Part shown: piece by piece, positions 17,815 to 26,171 of the stretch | Position numbering within the stretch: position 1 is the first letter of the stretch | Layout of the letters: each line of letters begins with the position of its first letter | Notes under the pieces: model-generated | Seen by the model: only the letters and a program-made list of their open reading frames with translations | The model's database searches: none | Told to the model about the DNA's origin: nothing | Source of the DNA: Rhodothermia bacterium | Lineage (GTDB): Bacteria > Bacteroidota > Rhodothermia > Rhodothermales > UBA2364 | Assembly (NCBI GenBank): GCA_017303715.1 | Contig: JAFLBZ010000001.1 | Coordinates: forward strand, 186,001 to 250,000 | Length of the DNA stretch: 64,000 bases | Reading direction: 5' to 3' | Program-made: the position numbers and the translations under genes

Positions 17815-18906
17815 CTACTTCATCTTTTTTTCAAACATTTTCAAGACATTGTAAGCCAATTCTTTTAGGGAAGTATTTTGGAGATTACATACCATAGCAA
17901 TCACCAATTGTTTCTCTGGACGGAGCACCAGAATGGCACTTCCGCCCACGGGCGAGCCAGAATGCCCAACGTATCGCTTCCCTTCAACAACCTCTGCGCC
18001 CCATCCAAAACCATAACCCGTCTCCTTGCCATTCTCCGTTTTGCCCGACGTAAAAAACTGCTCCAAAGTTTTGCGTTTCAGCAACTTTTCCGCCAGCAGG
18101 CCACCGCCAAACCGCGCCACATCTTCTGCAGTGGAGAGAAATCCGCCACCGGCCCATTTATTGCTATTGTCCACCCATGGTGCTTCGCGGACTTTCCCTT
18201 TCTGGAGCGAGTAAAACTTGGCCGTCCCCATCCGAAATCTTGCACGGTCTTCTGGATACGTATTGTACATCATGAGCGGGTCAAAAACCCGTTGACGGAT
18301 AAAGGAACGATAATCCTGCCCACTTGCACCTTCAATGACAGCCCCAAGCAAAGTAAACCCATATGTAGAGTACAGGTATTTTGTACCCGGCTTGGCCATA
18401 AGACTATCATTTTTAAATATTTCCAAGGCGTCTGTTACATTCCTGAAATAACGTTTGCTGTAATATTCTGCTTCTCGATAAGTACGAATGCCCGCCAGAT
18501 TCTGGCCCACTTGCAGTACCGTGATGGGGTATTTTTTTTCTGGGAAGGTATGGGCATATTTCTGAACAGATGTCTGCAAATCAACGTCTCCAGATTCCAC
18601 TAGAACCCCAATGGCCGTCGTTGTAATGGGTTTCGAGATACTCGCAATGCGCATCAAGGTGTTGGGACGCATCGGCTCTTTGGTCGCCAAGTCCGAATAG
18701 CCAAATCCGCGTGTCCAAACCACTTGATTTTTGATGGAAACCGCCACCGTTAAGCCTGGCACTTTTTTTTGTTGCATGAACGCCTCGATGGCCTTAGCCG
18801 CCTGCATGGACAAATCTGCATCAAACGTAAATCCTGCGGGTTGTGAAAAGACAAAAACCGAGCATAGACCCGCAACGGCCATGCTGAGATAAAAACGAAA
18901 CATCAT
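17815..18906 (-). CDS. Secreted serine hydrolase, class C beta-lactamase fold, LACTB-like
   Basis: 363 residues with a signal peptide (cleavage near VFSQ). The nucleophile motif is S89-I-S-K92, and the second motif is Y179-S-T181 in KYLYSTYGFTLLG, with Thr where many relatives have Asn. The third motif is GHSGSPVGGSAIL. The Thr and the NSNKWAGGGFLSTAEDVARFG and MVCNLQ segments resemble the LACTB subgroup of penicillin-binding-protein-like peptidases rather than true beta-lactamases. It probably acts in the periplasm or at the cell surface as a peptidase or esterase. No beta-lactam resistance should be assumed. It is monocistronic. Confidence 0.88.
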   Translation of the reverse strand: MMFRFYLSMAVAGLCSVFVFSQPAGFTFDADLSMQAAKAIEAFMQQKKVPGLTVAVSIKNQVVWTRGFGYSDLATKEPMRPNTLMRIASISKPITTTAIGVLVESGDVDLQTSVQKYAHTFPEKKYPITVLQVGQNLAGIRTYREAEYYSKRYFRNVTDALEIFKNDSLMAKPGTKYLYSTYGFTLLGAVIEGASGQDYRSFIRQRVFDPLMMYNTYPEDRARFRMGTAKFYSLQKGKVREAPWVDNSNKWAGGGFLSTAEDVARFGGGLLAEKLLKRKTLEQFFTSGKTENGKETGYGFGWGAEVVEGKRYVGHSGSPVGGSAILVLRPEKQLVIAMVCNLQNTSLKELAYNVLKMFEKKMK

Positions 18907-19118
18907 GCGTAATTAGACTGAACTTGATTGGGCAACCCAAGATACACGTTTTAGATATCAGACGAATCCAAAAGTTTTAAAAGATTGAACAAATAATAAT
19001 GCTCCACTTCAAATCGCATTGACCTCCGCCTTCATGATCCCTTCTTGATTTTTTTTACGGTACATCAGATATAGCACCTTCTCATACAAACATTTCACAA
19101 TTCAACCTATCATAAGCC

Positions 19119-19622
19119 ATGAAAAACATCTTTAAACACCTCCTAACACTTAATCCTGTTTGCCTCTTGGCCATTATTTTTCTTTCGGGATGTAGTGCAG
19201 CTCAAAATGAAGCCTACTGGAACCAAGTTCGTGAAAACCACCGAAACCAAGAGTGGGCAGAGCAATTTGTGGGTAATTATTCGGGCGTCATTTATTCCGA
19301 AACCATAGATCCGGCGGTTCCTACCCCAGTCCGACGCGACCACAGTTTTACCGTTCAAGTAACCCGCGTTTCAAACCAAAGAATCAGGGTCGTAATTCCA
19401 AACTTTACCAATGGCGGACGTACTTACCGCGCCGATTTTGAAGCGCAATTGGGCTTGGTTGGACTGTTTAACACAAACGAAACTGTGGACGGCATTCAAA
19501 TTAATGGTGGCGGCGCTTTCACGAAACCTGAGGGAAGTTCAACCTTTCGCCTCACCCTCAGATACGAATTTACGGACGGAACTCGCGGTGTTGTCCTAAA
19601 CATGAACCCCCTCTCATACTAA
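19119..19622 (+). CDS. Predicted lipoprotein of unknown family
   Basis: 167 residues with a lipoprotein signal peptide (lipobox LSGC, Cys about 25). The mature part is beta-rich: EQFVGNYSGVIYSE, HSFTVQVTRVSNQRIRVVI, then GIQINGGGAF and FRLTLRYEFTDG, compatible with a small lipocalin- or calycin-like barrel, although I do not recognise the family. The gene is divergent from the LACTB-like gene with a 212-bp intergenic region. It probably sits in the inner leaflet of the outer membrane. Confidence 0.75.
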   Translation: MKNIFKHLLTLNPVCLLAIIFLSGCSAAQNEAYWNQVRENHRNQEWAEQFVGNYSGVIYSETIDPAVPTPVRRDHSFTVQVTRVSNQRIRVVIPNFTNGGRTYRADFEAQLGLVGLFNTNETVDGIQINGGGAFTKPEGSSTFRLTLRYEFTDGTRGVVLNMNPLSY

Positions 19623-19953
19623 GCCATACGACATGGGGATGAAGAAATAAATAGTGACTCATTCTTGGTACTTAATTTTGGTTAAGTTCAATAATTCAAA
19701 GTACTTAACCAATACAGAATATGGTGTTTAAATTTGCTTCAACTCCTGATGAACGATATGCTCACCCTGTATGACAAAGACAATCTTCTTACCGAGGTTG
19801 TCTTTTTTTGCACCTACGACTATGGAAACCCAACTAACCAAGGGATGCTTATTAATTTTTTTTACACAAATGTGCTACAAGAGGTTAAGAGAATCTTATA
19901 CATGATTTATGGAGAGGTTTAGTATTTTGTAACAAATCAACTGACATAGTCAT
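19623..19953. other. Non-coding region with a 10-bp inverted repeat
   Basis: This 331-bp AT-rich spacer holds no convincing gene; the 62-codon frame at 19734-19922 lacks any recognisable feature. A perfect inverted repeat, TTGGTTAAGT (19678-19687) and ACTTAACCAA (19703-19712), is separated by 15 nt and has no following T-run. TAATTTTG at 19673-19680 matches the Bacteroidota -7 consensus and overlaps the left arm, but has no TTG at the expected distance. The repeat could be an operator or an mRNA hairpin. Confidence 0.45.
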
Positions 19954-22500
19954 ATGAAAACGCTCTCAACCCTACTTATTTGGTTCATGGCAATTCTTAC
20001 AACCCCTGTTTTCCCTCAAAAAACAGACCCTTGTTCTAAGCCAGCACCAGAATTTAACCTCAAAAACAGTTGGAGAACTCCCTTTTGGAAAGCCAGATGC
20101 CACCTCTATTACGGTGTGCAAAAAGCAACCAATGGTAGAGACTCTTCGGAAGCGTACCGTAAAGGCATTGTGTTTTTAAACGAGGCCATGCAAGCATCCA
20201 AGTCCAATCAAGAAACGGGAATGACGTTTGAAGATGAAGCGGAGATAGATGGTGTAACTGTGGGTCTCAATCAAAGCTTTTCCACCAGTTCAGTACTTGT
20301 TGAAGCCTATGGAGCCACTTTTGCACCTTGGGGAATAGACTTTACCGCCACACTCGTTGGTAGTAACCTCTTCGATGATCGTTCTTTCAACCTAAGAATT
20401 TTACCGGTTTATGACGAAAATGCCACAACGTTATACTTTGATGTTCCTCTTCCTTCCAGTACAAAAGTACCGCTTTTGGGAGAGGCCAATACCAACAGAA
20501 AAGTCTTTGGCTATTTAGACGTGAAAGAATGGGAGTTTATGAACAGCACGTTCAATTTAAAAAAGGATCAAGTCATCAACCGTATAGAATTTCTTCGGAT
20601 TTATTCCCCATCATGGTACGATGTCGCCATAAGTGATGTGGTAGGATGGATCAAAAAAGGCATCAAAATCAAAGCAGCGGTATCGGCAGGATTGGCCATT
20701 ACATCTGGTGGCGCTGCACCTTTTCTCTTCCTTTACGAAATGAATGAATTGTACGAAGAATTTTATCCGGACGAAGATTTTGCCCGAGCCACTTTTGTGG
20801 TACAACTTGCTGACAAAACGGGGGAATCACTCTTAGAAACGTCTTTAGATGTGATAGATGAAGACCTGAAACACATTCAAGGGCTGGGGGAAATGAGGAC
20901 GGATGCATTTGGAAAAAAACTAGGTTACGACATGGCCGGGAAAATGGTGGAATTAATGGCAGAACGGTACTTGGCTTCTGCAGAGGTTAAACTGCGGGAA
21001 ACGATTCGTACCGCCGGAGAACCCACGGGCTACCATGCGGAAGAAACCTATTTTAACTTCTATGCTGCCAAAGCCCCAAGACCGCCCGTTCTTTTGTTTG
21101 CTCAATTAAGCGCAACACATCAAGCCATTGACCGGCCCTGTTATATCGGAGAATGTTATGACGAAACCGCTTGGGGAACGCAAATCTTCCGCTTTGCGCC
21201 ACATCTGATTCGCTCCCAAAATTCATCCGACAAAACGTTACACGAAATAATGGCTGACAAATCCTCAAAAGAAATTAATTGGGTTTCGAGCTTAAGGGAT
21301 CAACAAAAAGGCTTTTCCAAGTGGTGGTATATCGAAAACAATGCCTTCACACAAGCCATTAATGAATCAAAAATCATTTCGGCAGAACCCACTGTGCAAG
21401 AAGTGAAATTTTCTCTACCAAAATCCCTTCTTGAAAAATGGGCCGCTCAAATCAATGTACCACCGAAAAAAGTTTTGGATCACTTAGAAGTTGCCCTTTT
21501 CCTGAATAAAACCGCCGCTACTTCTGCCCATACGCCAGGACTTAGGAGCCAATATGCCACAAAGACGTTGTTGGGCGAGCTGGAGCATGGCAGTGCTGGT
21601 GATACACGAAAATTTCACTTCGGAATCATCAATCTACGTGGACCACTAGGCCAAGACTTGGGTGCAGCGCTTCGAGATGATCTTCCGAACAGCCGAATTC
21701 CCTATTTTGTTTTCGATTTAAGGCCGCATAGATCGTATTTTCTCCAGGTTCGATACAAACCAGAACCAACCAAGCCCTACATAAACTTGGGTATGATTCA
21801 AGCCCAATTTAATGACCATTCTGAAGGATTTGAGCGTAAAACTGTAAAACACAAGGACTACTCCTACTTTTCGGATACTGTCGTTGGACATTTATTAGAA
21901 CCCGATACTCCGCCCGAACTTAACATTCTTCTTCCGAGAATGGATTTGGAACACAAAGGGCGAAAAATGGGGCCTTTGCTCAAACTTTCGTTTAACCCTC
22001 ACATTCGGTATCACCAATCTGGAACCATAAAAACACCGGGATTTTCGCTGATTTCAAATGAAGCACATCAGGCATGGAGTACTGCACGGTATGTTAAACT
22101 ACGTGTTCCATCCAGCCTACGTGTCAAAAATCCAATCTCGGTTGATGTTCAAGTGGACTACGACAAATTGTCGGTAGCAAATGAGGAAAAATACCCATAT
22201 GCCAAACAAGGCGATACGTGGGTGGCAGCGGGCGGTAAAAATGTTGTTCGCTTTACGGGATATGAACTTCGTAAACTTAAAGGGGGGATTGGGAATAACG
22301 ACGAATATTGGAAAATGAATCTCATGAGTTCCACACTTGTCGCCACTTCCGATACGCCCAAGTTTGATATTCCTCTTCAAAATGAAACGCTTTCTCAACC
22401 CGTAGTCTATATGGTACTGCTCCGCTGGACACTGACCGTTCCACCCGGGGTTTCCGTACCCGGCAATACCCCTTTGATGGTTATTGAAGTTGGGCAGTAA
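19954..22500 (+). CDS. Large secreted protein of unknown family
   Basis: 848 residues starting with a signal peptide (MKTLSTLLIWFMAILTTPVF, cleavage near FPQ). I recognise no domain. The N-terminal third is mixed (KGIVFLNEAMQASKS could be a helical repeat, then beta strands around YGATFAPWGIDFTATLVG). A hydrophobic helix-like stretch (IKIKAAVSAGLAITSGGAA) lies near residue 240. The C-terminal half is beta-rich. The four cysteines I see form two local pairs (DPCSKP with KARCHLY, and RPCYIGECYD), which suits disulfides in an extracytoplasmic protein. It has no T9SS sorting signal. It is monocistronic, ending at a long hairpin. Confidence 0.75.
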   Translation: MKTLSTLLIWFMAILTTPVFPQKTDPCSKPAPEFNLKNSWRTPFWKARCHLYYGVQKATNGRDSSEAYRKGIVFLNEAMQASKSNQETGMTFEDEAEIDGVTVGLNQSFSTSSVLVEAYGATFAPWGIDFTATLVGSNLFDDRSFNLRILPVYDENATTLYFDVPLPSSTKVPLLGEANTNRKVFGYLDVKEWEFMNSTFNLKKDQVINRIEFLRIYSPSWYDVAISDVVGWIKKGIKIKAAVSAGLAITSGGAAPFLFLYEMNELYEEFYPDEDFARATFVVQLADKTGESLLETSLDVIDEDLKHIQGLGEMRTDAFGKKLGYDMAGKMVELMAERYLASAEVKLRETIRTAGEPTGYHAEETYFNFYAAKAPRPPVLLFAQLSATHQAIDRPCYIGECYDETAWGTQIFRFAPHLIRSQNSSDKTLHEIMADKSSKEINWVSSLRDQQKGFSKWWYIENNAFTQAINESKIISAEPTVQEVKFSLPKSLLEKWAAQINVPPKKVLDHLEVALFLNKTAATSAHTPGLRSQYATKTLLGELEHGSAGDTRKFHFGIINLRGPLGQDLGAALRDDLPNSRIPYFVFDLRPHRSYFLQVRYKPEPTKPYINLGMIQAQFNDHSEGFERKTVKHKDYSYFSDTVVGHLLEPDTPPELNILLPRMDLEHKGRKMGPLLKLSFNPHIRYHQSGTIKTPGFSLISNEAHQAWSTARYVKLRVPSSLRVKNPISVDVQVDYDKLSVANEEKYPYAKQGDTWVAAGGKNVVRFTGYELRKLKGGIGNNDEYWKMNLMSSTLVATSDTPKFDIPLQNETLSQPVVYMVLLRWTLTVPPGVSVPGNTPLMVIEVGQ

Positions 22501-22515
22501 TGCGCCTTTCTATGC

Positions 22516-22556
22516 ATAACGTCTCCGGAGAAGCTAAACTACTCTGGAGACGTTAT
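22516..22556. terminator. Long hairpin between convergent genes, probable terminator
   Basis: A 15-bp stem, ATAACGTCTCCGGAG (22516-22530) with CTCTGGAGACGTTAT (22542-22556), contains one G-T wobble and an 11-nt loop. It starts 15 bp after the stop of the 848-residue protein gene and faces the 3' end of the VOC gene on the other strand. No T-run follows on either strand, so it may block or stabilise 3' ends rather than act as a classical terminator. Confidence 0.6.
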
Positions 22557-22612
22557 ATCCATTCCCGTAATGAGAAAACATCTTGTTTGTCGGAAAGAAA
22601 GGCATTCACAGA

Positions 22613-23011
22613 TCACGGCTCTGGTGTGTTCATCCACGCAAACAAATCCACCAAATTACCGTCTGCGTCTTCCACGACAGCATAGCGTTGCCCCCAAAAA
22701 GCTGCCCATGGTGGCTTAATACTATTGTATCCCGCCTCAATCACCCGATGGTACAAGCGATCCACCTCTTCGGGGTCTTCGCACAAAAATGCAAGCCCCA
22801 TCCGGTGTCCGGTAGCGGGTTTCCAATCCGCATGAAAACGTTTGACCAACTCAGTGGTATCCCATGCCAATCGAAAACCGACCTCTGTTCGGAACTCAAC
22901 ATGGTCTTCGGCATCCATTTCCGAAGGAATATCGAGACCAAGCAAGCGATAAAACTTGAGGGCTTTGGCCATGTCTTGTACCACCAATCCCACCAAATCA
23001 GGTTTTGCCAT
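22613..23011 (-). CDS. VOC-family (glyoxalase/bleomycin-resistance fold) protein
   Basis: 132 residues, without a signal peptide. Two beta-alpha-beta-beta-beta halves are seen: MAKPDLVGLVVQDMAKALKFYRLLGLD and then MGLAFLCEDPEEVDRLYHRV with WGQRYAVVEDADGNLVDLF. The C-terminal ADGNLVDL element carries the usual metal-ligand or structural position of VOC enzymes. The reaction cannot be read from sequence. It is last in a tight three-gene operon (5-bp gap) after the RidA lipoprotein and the PLP enzyme, but unlike them seems cytoplasmic. Confidence 0.88.
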   Translation of the reverse strand: MAKPDLVGLVVQDMAKALKFYRLLGLDIPSEMDAEDHVEFRTEVGFRLAWDTTELVKRFHADWKPATGHRMGLAFLCEDPEEVDRLYHRVIEAGYNSIKPPWAAFWGQRYAVVEDADGNLVDLFAWMNTPEP

Positions 23012-23016
23012 TGTTG

Positions 23017-23469
23017 TTATTTTTTATGGACATGAATAATAGCCGTAACCGCAATTTGCACCCGTGCGTTTCGGGGTAAGGCTGCTACTTGTACCGTAGA
23101 ACGCGCCGGTGGATCTGTTGGAAAGTATGTTCCATAGACGGAATTGAACTTTTGGAAATCGGCCAAATCGGTCAGAAAAACATTGACTTGCACGACATGT
23201 GCAAGGTTCATCCCTGCCGCACGCAAAACTGCCATGGTATTTTCCATGGCCTGTTTGGTTTCCGCCTCAATCCCACCCTCAACCAATTGCCCACCCGGTG
23301 TAAGTCCCAATTGCCCAGCAAGCCAGACCATGTCCCCCACTTTTACGGCTTGGCTATAAGGGCCAATGGCTTTCGGCGCTTGATCGGTCGCTATGATTTT
23401 CCGAACCCCACTCGGTGGAACGGAACACGCTGATAGGCTACACAAAACCAAGAATAACCAATTCCTCAT
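23017..23469 (-). CDS. RidA-family enamine/imine deaminase predicted to be a lipoprotein
   Basis: 150 residues. The core matches the RidA/YjgF family: APKAIGPYSQAVKVGDMVWLAGQLG, TMAVLRAAGMNLAHVVQVNVFLTDL, and ARSTVQVAALPRNARVQIAV, which holds the substrate-carboxylate-binding Arg. RidA hydrolyses reactive 2-aminoacrylate-type intermediates released by PLP enzymes. Unlike ordinary cytosolic RidA it starts with a lipoprotein signal (MRNWLFLVLCSLSAC, lipobox LSAC), so it should be anchored in the cell envelope. It starts 4 bp after the stop of a Tat-exported PLP enzyme, which suggests the pair works together outside the cytoplasm. Confidence 0.88.
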   Translation of the reverse strand: MRNWLFLVLCSLSACSVPPSGVRKIIATDQAPKAIGPYSQAVKVGDMVWLAGQLGLTPGGQLVEGGIEAETKQAMENTMAVLRAAGMNLAHVVQVNVFLTDLADFQKFNSVYGTYFPTDPPARSTVQVAALPRNARVQIAVTAIIHVHKK

Positions 23470-23473
23470 GATG

Positions 23474-24760
23474 TTAGGTTTTTGGAAGTCCGTTTTTTAG
23501 AACCAGATTCATGGCATCTGCAAAGCGGTCTAATTCCTCTATGGTGGTATAAACCTGTGGCGTTACGCGAATTCCCTCGAATTCCGGATGCTTAATCGCA
23601 ACCGTTAAGATGTTGTATTTATTGAGTAAATAGTCACTGAGTTGTGCAGAGTCCACGCCCAGAATTTGCACATTCGCCAAACCACAGGCCAGACCGGGTT
23701 TACGACTGGTGTGGAATTTCACGCGATCCGAGCTTTCCAATTGCTTCATCCAATGTTCGCGAAGGTACACCAAGCGTGCCGCTTTACGCTCTGCCCCAAT
23801 CCCATTGTGAAACATGATGGCTTCCGAAATAGCCAAGATATTGGCAGCTGGATGCGTCCCGATTTCCTCGTATTTCCGAATGTTTTCATCCATCGAGGCT
23901 GGTGCAGCTTGTAAGGGCCAAAGGTCTTTGATTTTGTCTTTTTTGACATACATCATGCCAGTTCCATGCGGGGCACAAAGCCATTTATGCAAACTCGTGG
24001 CAAAGAAGTCGCAGTCCAAATCCGCTTGTTTAAATGGGAAATGCGCAAAAGAGTGTGCACCATCCACAATGACCGGAATTCCCCGTCGGCGTGCCATTTG
24101 TACCACTTTCTTAACGGGTAAAATCTGCCCTGTCAGATTGATCATGTGGCTAATGTGGATGATTTTGGTGCGTGAAGTGATGCCTTGCTCAAAACGGCGA
24201 ACCACCTCGTTATCGTCCTCGGCCGGGACTGGAATTTGGATTTGAACCAGTTTTACGCCATCTCGTCGCTCTCGTTGTTGATAGGTGGTAATCATACGCG
24301 GATAATCTTGCGTCGTGGTCAAGATTTCGTCCCCCGCCTTAAGGTCAAAGCCACATTGTGCAATTTGCAACCCTTCGGAAGCATTACGAACCACCGCCAA
24401 TTCCTCTGGATCACACTGGAAAAGCCGTCCTAATTGCTGACGAACAGACTCCCGCTGCGGTTCTAACCAACGCCACATGGTATAGGCCGTTGACTCGTTC
24501 GAGACGTCTAAGTACCGCTTCATCGCTTGTTGCACAATTTGGGGCGCTGGCGAAACCCCACCATTGTTCAAGTTAACCATTGTCCGATTCACGGTATAGG
24601 CTTGTTGTACCTCAAGCCAATACGACTCATCTGCCGCCAACTCTTGCGCGGTGGCGGTATGCTGGCTCAAGGATTGTAAGGTCTCGGCAAAGGCTTCCGG
24701 CGAATATGCGGACGCAACGCCTACGGTTCCGATTGTACTTAGGAACGTTCGTCTTTTCAT
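23474..24760 (-). CDS. Tat-exported class V aminotransferase-fold PLP enzyme (isopenicillin-N-epimerase-like)
   Basis: 428 residues. It opens with a twin-arginine signal (MKRRTFLSTIGTVGVASAY), so a folded, PLP-loaded enzyme would be exported. The body is class V aminotransferase fold type I: NRTMVNLNNGGVSPAP near residue 57, VVRNASEGLQIAQCG binding the cofactor phosphate, VDGAHSFAHF with the PLP-pyridine Asp, and SLHKWLCAPHGTG with the Schiff-base Lys. Relatives include isopenicillin N epimerase-like and cysteine-desulfurase-like proteins; the substrate is unknown. It is first in an operon with RidA and VOC genes. Confidence 0.9.
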   Translation of the reverse strand: MKRRTFLSTIGTVGVASAYSPEAFAETLQSLSQHTATAQELAADESYWLEVQQAYTVNRTMVNLNNGGVSPAPQIVQQAMKRYLDVSNESTAYTMWRWLEPQRESVRQQLGRLFQCDPEELAVVRNASEGLQIAQCGFDLKAGDEILTTTQDYPRMITTYQQRERRDGVKLVQIQIPVPAEDDNEVVRRFEQGITSRTKIIHISHMINLTGQILPVKKVVQMARRRGIPVIVDGAHSFAHFPFKQADLDCDFFATSLHKWLCAPHGTGMMYVKKDKIKDLWPLQAAPASMDENIRKYEEIGTHPAANILAISEAIMFHNGIGAERKAARLVYLREHWMKQLESSDRVKFHTSRKPGLACGLANVQILGVDSAQLSDYLLNKYNILTVAIKHPEFEGIRVTPQVYTTIEELDRFADAMNLVLKNGLPKT

Positions 24761-24920
24761 GGGGAGTAGGGTCTAAGGGTGAATGAATATGGAAAGTTAA
24801 GCTCATTCGTCCAAACTTCAAAGAAGGAAATAAAAAAGGCGTTTCCATTGCTTACCCTTCTCGCCGTTTACAGATGTGTTTTTCCTGTCATTACGAAAAA
24901 AACCAAACTTTATTTACCAA

Positions 24921-25847
24921 TTAGGAGACCTGTCGAGGGATTTTTTGCAGTAAAAAAGCACAAGATTCTCGGCTAATTTGTTGGCGTACCATCGCATGTC
25001 GCTTATTTGAGAGCAAGTGGATTAGGCGTCGTTTGCAGGCTGGTGTAAACAAAACCACCTGAGCCGTCTCCAATAATGACTTTTCTGCTGCGGCGATTCC
25101 ATCCAAGGCAATCCCAAAGAGCTGTCCGGCGAATCCTGTTTCTACTTTGAGAGCAGCGATTAGATATGGTATGGTTTCGGAATCTCGTGCCACCAAAACA
25201 ATGGTTTCGTTCGGGAGTACCTCAGCCACCATCTGAAGGACATCTGGTGCAATAGACAAAAAGACACCTTGAATTTCGGTCTTTGGTAAGCGCTCCTGAA
25301 CAGCACGAATGTTCATAAATGGGGTAATTAACAGATCTGCTTCCCGAACAGAGCGCAGAAAATTGAATGTAACACCCTCGATAGGCTCATGGAGGAGGTC
25401 GTGTAATTGTTGAACGCCGCCTTCAACCAATTCGGGATAAGCAGCAGCGAAAGCGAACCGCCATTGGGGTGGCTTGAACACCTCATCAATTTGTTCTTCA
25501 AACAGGTAGCGTACTTCTTCGTCCTCTAAACCTAAACCCACCAACCGTCGAAGCGCATCTTGTACAATAGCGGCTCCAGCCTCCATCCTTTCCGTCTTGC
25601 CCGCTTGGTCGCGCGAGGCCACCCGATAATGGCGGCTCCCAGAAACTGCCAAGTACCCTTGACGTTCCAATTCCTGATAAGCCTTCCGAACGGTATGAAA
25701 GGAGACGCCCAATCGGTCGCCCAGACTTCGTGTAGAAGGCATGGGATCGTTTACTTTGAACGCCCCAGTTGCGATCTTGTATTTAATTTCCTCTATGAGG
25801 TTTTCGGTTAAAGCGCCTTTGCTTTGGCTTTGAGGGGAGCGCATCAT
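24921..25847 (-). CDS. GntR-family transcriptional regulator
   Basis: The chosen start ATG 25847 (the frame continues to 25931 without family features) gives 308 residues. The N-terminal 75 residues are a GntR winged helix-turn-helix: LIEEIKYKIATGAFKVNDPMPSTRSLGDRLGVSFHTVRKAYQELERQGYL. The following 230 residues are an effector-type domain that I cannot place in the FCD, UTRA or aminotransferase-like subclasses with certainty. It faces the tRNA-Arg gene head to head and is separated from the downstream PLP/RidA/VOC operon by 160 bp on the same strand, so that operon is a plausible but unproven target. Confidence 0.85.
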   Translation of the reverse strand: MMRSPQSQSKGALTENLIEEIKYKIATGAFKVNDPMPSTRSLGDRLGVSFHTVRKAYQELERQGYLAVSGSRHYRVASRDQAGKTERMEAGAAIVQDALRRLVGLGLEDEEVRYLFEEQIDEVFKPPQWRFAFAAAYPELVEGGVQQLHDLLHEPIEGVTFNFLRSVREADLLITPFMNIRAVQERLPKTEIQGVFLSIAPDVLQMVAEVLPNETIVLVARDSETIPYLIAALKVETGFAGQLFGIALDGIAAAEKSLLETAQVVLFTPACKRRLIHLLSNKRHAMVRQQISRESCAFLLQKIPRQVS

Positions 25848-25895
25848 GGCTATTCCGTGAAACGATGGTGAAACCTTGTAAGATACAAAAAAACC

Positions 25896-25927
25896 TTTGC
25901 ATTGGTACGACAAAAGCCTTATCTTAT
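25896..25927 (+). promoter_or_regulatory. Candidate Bacteroidota-type promoter for tRNA-Arg
   Basis: TTTG at 25896-25899, a 20-nt spacer and TATCTTAT at 25920-25927 approximate the Bacteroidota consensus (TTTG at -33, TAnnTTTG at -7). The expected start would be about 10 nt before the mature tRNA 5' end at 25945. Confidence 0.45.
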
Positions 25928-25944
25928 CCATCCTAAAAACAAAA

Positions 25945-26021
25945 GCGCTCGTAGCTCAACTGGATAGAGCATCTGACTACGGATCAGAAGGTTAGGGGTT
26001 CAAATCCTCTCGAGCGCGCCA
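25945..26021 (+). tRNA. tRNA-Arg (anticodon ACG)
   Basis: The full cloverleaf folds: acceptor GCGCTCG with CGAGCGC, D arm GCTC/GAGC, anticodon stem TCTGA/TCAGA with loop CTACGGA (anticodon ACG at 25979-25981), T arm AGGGG/CCTCT with TTCAAAT, discriminator G and encoded CCA at 26019-26021. A34 of this tRNA is the standard substrate of TadA, whose gene lies 150 bp downstream on the same strand. Confidence 0.97.
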
Positions 26022-26025
26022 AGTT

Positions 26026-26062
26026 AAGCTGTAATTTTAATAAAATTGCAGCTTTTTGTTTT
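26026..26062 (+). terminator. Terminator of tRNA-Arg
   Basis: A 13-bp stem (26026-26038 with 26042-26054, one T-G wobble) closes a 3-nt loop and runs into TTTTTGTTTT. It begins 5 nt after the tRNA CCA end and separates the tRNA from tadA. Confidence 0.88.
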
Positions 26063-26171
26063 ATGGCTCTTTCTGCGTCAAAAAAACAAACCTGAACGCC
26101 ATTTTCATTTCGTGTCAAGACCTGCCTCTTTCGCACCATCCCATCGTATCTTCCTCAAAAAAAGAGTCATT

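Noticed and set aside
17815-18906. The LACTB-like protein as a true beta-lactamase
   Set aside because: The second motif is YST, not YSN/YAN as in class C enzymes, and flanking blocks match the LACTB group.
19734-19922. A 62-codon plus-strand frame before the 848-residue protein gene
   Set aside because: There is no recognisable protein feature, composition is AT-driven, and it lies between an inverted repeat and a start codon.
25945-26021. tRNA-Arg as an integration site of a mobile element
   Set aside because: No integrase gene, no direct repeat of the tRNA 3' end and no island border is visible nearby.
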